Shown here: positions 57,122 to 64,000 of the stretch, in pieces | How positions within the stretch are numbered: position 1 is the stretch's first letter | Layout: each line of letters opens with the position of its first letter | Source: Amorphochlora amoebiformis | Lineage: Eukaryota; Cercozoa; Chlorarachniophyceae | Reading direction: 5' to 3' | Assembly (NCBI GenBank): GCA_054601695.1 | Contig: BAAHQB010000123.1 | Coordinates: 248,001 to 312,000 of the forward strand | Length of the DNA stretch: 64,000 nt | Made by a program: the position numbers and the translations under genes | The notes under the pieces: model-generated | What the model was told of the DNA's origin: nothing | Seen by the model: the letters and a program-made list of their open reading frames with translations, nothing else | The model's database searches: none

Positions 57122-57336
57122 CATATATATAAAACATATATATATATATAGTATGTATATAAGTGAGAATGTTAATACTGCTACTTCAGACGTTAGGGTA
57201 TGTGTCATTAATATATATTATATATTATATATATATATATATGTATTTATATACGGCTCATTTTTTTTTTTTTCGCTTCTGATATATTTTTAAAAATGCG
57301 GCTTTGGGATCTGGAAGAAGCTGGAGAGTATGATGC

Positions 57337-57381
<45 letters not shown>

Positions 57382-57386
57382 TTATT

Positions 57387-57458
<72 letters not shown>

Positions 57459-59479
57459 TAATATATTTATATATATGTATATATATATATATATACAAAG
57501 GATAAGTCAAGTGGAAGGCTGGAAAAGGTACCTAAATTCTTAGGGTTAGGGTTAGGGTTAGAGTTAGGGTTAGGGTTACGAATTAGGGTTAGAGTTAGGG
57601 TTAGGGTTAGGGTTAGGGTTAGGGTTAGGATTAGGTTTAGTGTTAGGTTAGGGTTGTAGGTTTATGATTAGGGTTAGGGTTAGGTTTAGTGTTTATGGCT
57701 AGGGTTAGGGTTAGGGTTAGGGTTCGGGTTCGGATTAGGGTTAGGGTTAGGTTTATTGTTAAGTTTACGGTAACGGTTAGGGTTAGGGTTCGGATTAGGT
57801 AAAATTAGGGTTAGGGCTATGTCAGGGTTTGGATAACAGTAACGGTTAGGATTAGGGTTCGGATTAGGTCAACCCAGGGTTAGGGCTATGGTCAGGTTCG
57901 GATTAGGGTTAAGGTTAGGGTTAGGGCTTAGGGTTAGGATTAGGGTTAGGATTAGGGTTAAGGTTAGGGGTAGGGCTTAGGTTAGGGTTAGGGTTAGGGC
58001 TATGGCAGGGTTCGGATTAGGGTTAAGGTTAGGGTTAGGGCTTAGGTTAGGGTTAGGGTTAGGGTTAGGGTTAGGGTTAGGATCAGTGATAGAGTTCTAT
58101 GGGCTAGGGTTAGTATTACTAGAATTATTGTTAGGGTTAGAATTGAATGGAAGTTTTGAGTTTTGGGTTGGGGTTGGGATATGGATTTTTTTTAGGGAAA
58201 GTTAAAAAATGTATATATATATATATATGTTTATATATATGTATATATATGTGTGTATATATTTATATATTTTATATTGTATATATATATATATATACAT
58301 ATAAATACATATATATTTATATATATATATATATATATATATGTATACACATACATATATATATATATGCACACATTAAATATTACATCAAACAATGCAA
58401 TCCTAGGTTCTGGCCAAAAATCGCAGAACTTACGCTAATAAAGTCAAATCCTAACCCTAACCCTATCCCTAACCCTAACCCTAACCCTAACCCTAACCCT
58501 AACCCCAATCCTATCCCAAACCCCCGGCGCCTAAACCTAACACAACCCTAACCCTATCCCTAGCCCCTAACTCTAGCCCTAACCCTAACCCAAACCCTAC
58601 CCATAACCCGAAGCCGTAACCCTAACCCTAACCTTAACACAACCCTAACCTTAATAACCCTAACAGCCCTGACAACCCTAATCCTAACCTTAATAACCCT
58701 AACAGCCCTGACAACCCTAATCCTAAGCCTAAAAGTAATCTGAACTCTAAGATTAACCCTAACCCTAAACCTCTCACCCTAACCCTAAACCAATTCCTGA
58801 CCGTAACCCTATTTCTAGCCCCAACCCTGATGCAACCCTAAACCTAACCCAGACCCTAACCCTAACCCTAACCCTTACCCAATCCCTACTCCTAACCCTA
58901 ACCCTAACCCTAACTATGCTGAATAGTAATCTGATCCTAACCCTAACCCTAACCCTAAAACCCTAACCCTAACCCTAAACCTATCCCTAATCCTAACCCT
59001 AATCCTAACCCGACCCTAGTCCTAACCCTAACATTAACCCTTACGCAATCCATAACCCTATCCCTAACCCTAACCCTAACCTTAATCCTAACACTAACCT
59101 TAATCCTAACCCTAACCCTAACCCTAACCCTAACCCTAACCCTTACCCTAACCCTAACCCTAACCCTAACCCTAAACCTATCCCTAATCCTAACCCTAAC
59201 ATTAACTCTTACGCAATCCGTAACCCTATCCCTAACCCTAACCTTAATCCTAACACTAACCTAATCCTAAACCTAACCCTAACCCTAACCCTAACCCTAA
59301 CCCTAACCCTAACCCTAACCCTAACCCTAACCCTAACCCTAACCCTTCTAGGTGAAGAGAACAATCTTCTATGCCGTTGTGGTTGTTGCTCTAGGTCTAT
59401 TGTACTGTTGTTTTTACTTGTTTTTGTATGTATACATACCTATATGTGTGTTTATGTATATGTATATAAACATATATAG

Positions 59480-59535
<56 letters not shown>

Positions 59536-59712
59536 GTATATGTCTATTGTATTGTTGTTTTTACTTGTTTTTGTATGTATGTATACATACGATTTGCCCT
59601 ATATGTGTGTTTATATATAGATATATATATATAGGTCTATTGTACTGTTTTTTTTACTTGTTTTTGTATGTATACGTACGCTTTGCCCTATATGTGTGTT
59701 ATGTATATGTAC

Positions 59713-59748
<36 letters not shown>

Positions 59749-59858
59749 GTATATTTATATATATATGTCTATTGTACTGTTGTTTTTACTTGTTTTTTGT
59801 ATGTATATACATACGCTTTGCCCTATATGTGTGTTTATGTATACACATATATGTACAC

Positions 59859-59889
<31 letters not shown>

Positions 59890-59947
59890 GCTGTTGTTTT
59901 TACTTGTTTTTGTATGTATATACATACGCTTTGCCCATATGTGTGTT

Positions 59948-59987
<40 letters not shown>

Positions 59988-60052
59988 TATATATATAGGT
60001 CTATTGTACTGTCTTTTTTACTTGTTTTTGTATGTATACGTACGCTTTGCCC

Positions 60053-60084
<32 letters not shown>

Positions 60085-60214
60085 CACATATATATATATA
60101 TATATATACATACATACATATATATATATGTATATATATTTTTATATATGTCTATTGTACTGTTGTTTTTACTTGTTTTTGCATGTATATGCATACGCTT
60201 TGCCCTATATGTGT

Positions 60215-60274
<60 letters not shown>

Positions 60275-60275
60275 G

Positions 60276-60338
<63 letters not shown>

Positions 60339-60537
60339 TTGCTTACATACATACATTAACAGTAGACGCTATGGCCCTTTCCATAGCTATGTTAGCTTTC
60401 CTATACATACATACATATATATATATAGATATATCAATATACATATATATATATATATATTTCAATACATATATACATACTTACTTACATGCATGTATAT
60501 AATATAACAGGTATATATATATATAATATATATATAT

Positions 60538-60568
<31 letters not shown>

Positions 60569-60897
60569 TTCAATACATATATACATACATACATGCATGT
60601 ATATAATATAACAGGTGTATATATATATATGTATATTTATATATATATATATATATATGTATGTATATACATATATATGTATATATATATACATATATAT
60701 GTGTATATATATATGTGTATATTCAATGCATGTATACAACATAAAAGGTGTATATATATATTTCAATATATATATACATACATACCTACATGCATGTATA
60801 TAATATAATGGGTGCATATATAATATATATATATATATATATATGTAATTTCAATACATATATACGTACATACATCCATGCACGTATATAATATAAC

Positions 60898-60964
<67 letters not shown>

Positions 60965-61058
60965 ACATACATACCAATATAACAGGTGCTGTGGCTCTCT
61001 TCATGTGTATCATAAGCTTTGCCCTCCTACATATAGAAATGAATATATAATATCTGCA

Positions 61059-61117
<59 letters not shown>

Positions 61118-61511
61118 TCATACATACATACATAAATGCATGCATACAGTATAACAGGTGCTGTGTCTCTCTTCATGTGTATCATAAGCTTTGCCCTCCT
61201 ACATATAGAAATGAATATATAATATCTGCAAACTATATATATATATATATATATACAATACATACATACCAATATAACAGGTGCTGTGGCTCTCTTCATG
61301 TGTATCATAAGCTTTGCCCTCCTACATATAGAAATGAATATATAATATCTGCAAACTATATATATATATATATATATATATACAATACATACATACCAAT
61401 ATAACAGGTGCTGTGGCTCTCTTCATGAGTATCATAAGCTTTGCCGTCCTCTCTCCTTCCATATCTCTCGAAACAGGTGTCTAATTCGAACACACACAGA
61501 GAGAGAGAGAA

Positions 61512-61550
<39 letters not shown>

Positions 61551-61602
61551 CGGAGAGAGAGAGAGAGAGAGAAAGAGAGAGGGGATAGAGAGAGGAAGAG
61601 AA

Positions 61603-61633
<31 letters not shown>

Positions 61634-62157
61634 GAGAGAGCGGGAGAGAAAGAGAGAGTGAGAGAGTAAGAGAGAGAGAGAAAGAAAGAGAAAAGAATGA
61701 GCGAGAGATAGAGCGCGAGATATGAGAGCAAGATATAGAGCGCGAGATATAGAGAACGAGATATAGAGCGCGAGATATGAGAGCGAGATAAGAGCGCGAG
61801 ATATAGAGCGCGAGATATAGAGAGCGAGATATAGAGCGCGAGATATAGAGCGCGAGATATAGAGAGCGAGATATAGAGAGCGAGATATAGAGCGCGAGAT
61901 ATAGAGAGCGAGATATAGAGAGCGAGATATAGAGAGCGAGATATAGAGAGCGAGATATGAGAGCGAAATATAGAGCGCGAGATATAGAGAGCGAGATATA
62001 GAGCGCGAGATATAGAGAGCGAGATATAGAGCGCGAGATATAGAGAGCGAGATATAGAGAGCGAGAGTGGGGAGGGCAAAAAAAAGACGGGAAATTCGGT
62101 AGGATCCAAGTATTTATTGAGAATATGTCTAATATTCATATGTGTATGTGTATATTT

Positions 62158-62194
<37 letters not shown>

Positions 62195-62209
62195 TGTTTC
62201 GTGTCTTTT

Positions 62210-62264
<55 letters not shown>

Positions 62265-62344
62265 GTATAATTGTATTTATATGTATATATTATATATATA
62301 TATATAAATATATATATGTACATATGTATGTACATTTACATATT

Positions 62345-62377
<33 letters not shown>

Positions 62378-62568
62378 GTCTGTATATGGCATATCTATAT
62401 ATATATATATTACATTCTACATAAACATACATATATATATATATGTACATATATATATATGTATGCATATTTATGTTATATGTAAAATATATAAATATAT
62501 ATTTATATATATATATATTATAGCCTTGAGAGGTCGTGTCGATCAACCATCCACGTTGAGGTATACTA

Positions 62569-62621
<53 letters not shown>

Positions 62622-62822
62622 GTGTGTGTGTATATATATACATATACATATAAATAAATAAATATATATATATATAATTATGTATAGATATGCATATTAC
62701 GCATAGATAAGTATTATATGATGTTAAATATATATATATATATATATATCGTGTATATATATGTGAAAGTACCTTCTATGCATGCATGCATATATGCATT
62801 TCTGGCGCCACCTTAGCTGTGT

Positions 62823-62882
<60 letters not shown>

Positions 62883-62957
62883 CATATATATATATATGTG
62901 TGTGTTTGTGTATAAATATATATATATTGTGTATATATGCATATATATGTATGTATG

Positions 62958-62988
<31 letters not shown>

Positions 62989-63167
62989 ATATATATGTAT
63001 ATATATCCTATTATATATATACGTATATGCATAGAGTTAACATCTAGATGGACATTATACTTCTATAGATACATATATATATGTATATATATATATACAT
63101 ATATATATATATGTATATATACATATATAATATATATATATATATAATATATATATATATATGTATG

Positions 63168-63199
<32 letters not shown>

Positions 63200-63269
63200 C
63201 ATAATATATATGTATATATGATGTGTATTGGGTATATATATATATATATACCTTAATACAGATACATTG

Positions 63270-63315
<46 letters not shown>

Positions 63316-63372
63316 GGTCAGTTGTGATAGGATTGGCGAACATGTTCTGCTTATATATTGCGTGGGCTAAGG

Positions 63373-63417
<45 letters not shown>

Positions 63418-63546
63418 CCATTATATTCATGTAAATATATACCCAGTATACGCACAAATATCTAAGATATATAAAGATATATATATATATATACATCAAC
63501 AGTCCAGCTGGAGCGAGAGTTAATATACCGGCAGTACGTCCGCTGA
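55538..63546 (+). CDS. membrane protein with Ser-rich N-terminus, about ten exons
   Basis: Exons: 55538-55589, 55954-55985, 56565-56618, 57501-57527, 58407-58442, 59352-59394, 61408-61476, 62524-62560, 63317-63371 and 63508-63546 (TGA); phases agree throughout. The N-terminal part is Ser/Pro-rich ([35 protein letters not shown]), then basic ([19 protein letters not shown]). Three hydrophobic stretches follow: [17 protein letters not shown], running on into [13 protein letters not shown], and [17 protein letters not shown] polar loop ([15 protein letters not shown]) separates the last from the first two. The tail is [13 protein letters not shown]. The true start is missing, since the first exon listed has no ATG. 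The exon at 55954 begins with ATG but in the non-preferred phase. An extra exon at 56295 and an ATG at 57296 were considered and left open. No family is recognised. Confidence 0.68.
56763..57205 (+). repeat. three donor-junction copies after exon 56565-56618
   Basis: Copies at about 56761, 56942 and 57160 repeat the last 43 nt of the exon (with internal losses), the AAG/GTATGTGTCA donor and the intron start. (TA)n separates them. The second copy lacks about 12 exon bases and the third has a T to G change next to its donor (TTAGG). Confidence 0.88.
57540..58140 (+). repeat. TTAGGG array directly after a 5' splice site
   Basis: Imperfect TTAGGG units begin 12 nt after the donor of exon 57501-57527 and carry larger repeated variants (GGTTCGGATTAGG, GGGCTATGGTCAGG). 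Here TTAGGG, not CCCTAA, is on the coding strand. Confidence 0.92.
58448..59351 (+). repeat. CCCTAA array abutting the acceptor of exon 59352
   Basis: About 900 bp of CCCTAA with variant blocks, starting 6 nt after the donor of exon 58407-58442. It ends in about 14 perfect units and CCCTTCTAG, the acceptor of exon 59352. The whole intron is telomere-like repeat. Confidence 0.93.
59535..60230 (+). repeat. six 5'-intron copies after exon 59352-59394
   Basis: Units near 59541, 59635, 59767, 59890, 59997 and 60148 repeat the start of the intron: GTCTATTGTACTG, TTTTTACTTGTTTTT, GTATGTATAC and GCTTTGCCCTATATGTGTG. Exon sequence is limited to AG or less. (TA)n separates the units. Confidence 0.88.
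60375..61350 (+). repeat. 3' splice-site copies upstream of exon 61408
   Basis: Three long copies (from about 60972, 61153 and 61276) hold ATAACAG plus the first 40 nt of exon 61408-61476 and a shared extension TAGAAATGAATATATAATAT. A more diverged copy lies at 60375. Short copies with only GCATGTATATAATATAACAG lie near 60490, 60592, 60790 and 60880. Confidence 0.9.
61485..62080 (+). repeat. GA array and GCGAGATATAGAGA minisatellite
   Basis: GA repeats to about 61690, then units of 12-18 bp mixing GCGCGAGATATAGA and GAGCGAGATATAGA. It lies in the intron after exon 61408-61476. The long Leu/Ser frame on - is a repeat translation. Confidence 0.9.
62570..63300 (+). repeat. TA tracts with one unique patch
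   Basis: (TA)n intron between the exons at 62524 and 63317. A unique patch at 62765-62825 (TTTCTGGCGCCACCTTAG followed by CTGT and GTATAC) looks like an acceptor with almost no exon behind it. Confidence 0.6.
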
Positions 63547-64000
63547 GACACTACCGATAGATGAATCGACTTTGTATGGTAATCTTAGAGTCTCCACGGT
63601 TGGATTAGTTCGAGTCTTTAGATTTATGTCTTATCTGGTCATGACTTTCAAAATTCAAGTCAATATTTCATAAGCTTGTCATACATTGTCAAGATAATGA
63701 TGTAAAAATGCGTGAAAGTTACTAGCTTAAGTTGGATTCTGGAGATTCGAGAGTATTAGAACGCAGGTATATACACATCAGGTACTAAGTTATTTATTTA
63801 TATCTAGATACGCATTGTCAACTTTCCTAAAGCATCATGACAAGCTTACGCTTATCTGGATTTAGTAGAGATTGTAAATCTAGTGGGTACTCGGGGTACG
63901 TATGCGAACAGCTTAAGTTAGATTCTGGAAATTAAATATTCGGCCTACGATATCTAGGATATATTAGAACGTACGGTATGATAATATCTACTAAAGTTCC
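63547..64000. other. unique 3' flank with an internal direct repeat
   Basis: No TA tracts and no supported gene. A diverged direct repeat (AGCTTAAGTT.GATTCTGGA followed by ATTAGAACG) lies at about 63726-63765 and 63911-63973. CTAG tetramers are again common. It is similar in texture to the islands at 2136-3099 and 24990-25516. Confidence 0.5.

Noticed and set aside
57296-57345. ATG frame [14 protein letters not shown] as the start of the last gene
   Set aside because: No donor in a suitable phase before the TA tract; upstream exons join directly to 57501 in phase.
60375-60408. Exon coding [15 protein letters not shown]
   Set aside because: It has no donor nearby and aligns to the start of exon 61408-61476, so it is better explained as a diverged 3' splice-site copy.

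Overview
The window is nuclear DNA of a eukaryote, most likely a unicellular protist or alga. I cannot name the lineage. It is dominated by (TA)n tracts, with many interstitial TTAGGG/CCCTAA arrays, GA/CT and CA arrays and several minisatellites. The long open frames in these arrays (Tyr/Ile, Cys/Val, Asn/Tyr, Arg/Glu repeats) are repeat translations, not genes. The real genes lie in short non-repetitive islands: exons of about 15-170 nt bounded by AG and GT, which join in a consistent codon phase across kilobases of repeat-filled intron.

Layout. (1) 1-1.6 kb: degenerate telomere-like and 37-bp repeats. (2) 1.6-4.5 kb, + strand: small Cys-rich protein gene. (3) 4.7-6.9 kb: 21-bp minisatellite. 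(4) 7.0-20.7 kb, - strand: the best-supported gene, a SET-domain protein methyltransferase of the SETD3/Rubisco-LSMT type, about 430 residues in about 23 exons. It shares a 220-bp divergent promoter with (5) a + strand coiled-coil gene (21.0-23.3 kb). (6) 25.5-31.7 kb, - strand: gene with a VP..PGQ/VP..PD motif pair. (7) 32.0-32.6 kb, - strand: two-exon Lys/Pro/Ser-rich gene. (8) 33.0-36.3 kb, - strand: loosely linked exons around a large foldback repeat. (9) 38.7-40.8 kb, - strand: N-terminal part of an AMSH/USP8-type (USP8-dimer domain) protein, divergent from (10) a + strand multi-pass membrane protein gene in ten exons (41.3-51.3 kb). (11) 51.7-54.8 kb, + strand: two weaker genes. (12) 55.5-63.5 kb, + strand: a second membrane protein gene. 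The last 450 bp hold no gene that I can see.

The most unusual feature is how the introns are built. Many hold serial copies of their own exon-intron junction. Copies of the 3' splice site plus the first bases of the next exon stand upstream of that exon. Copies of the last exon bases plus the 5' splice site stand downstream of their exon. The copies are usually separated by (TA)n, and in one place by CCCTAA. Telomere-like CCCTAA arrays also abut several 3' splice sites, always in the sense orientation, where CTAAC resembles a branch point. I know of no described system that matches this and treat it as the main candidate for follow-up. All exon models come from reading frame, splice dinucleotides and phase only; none has been tested against transcripts or databases.
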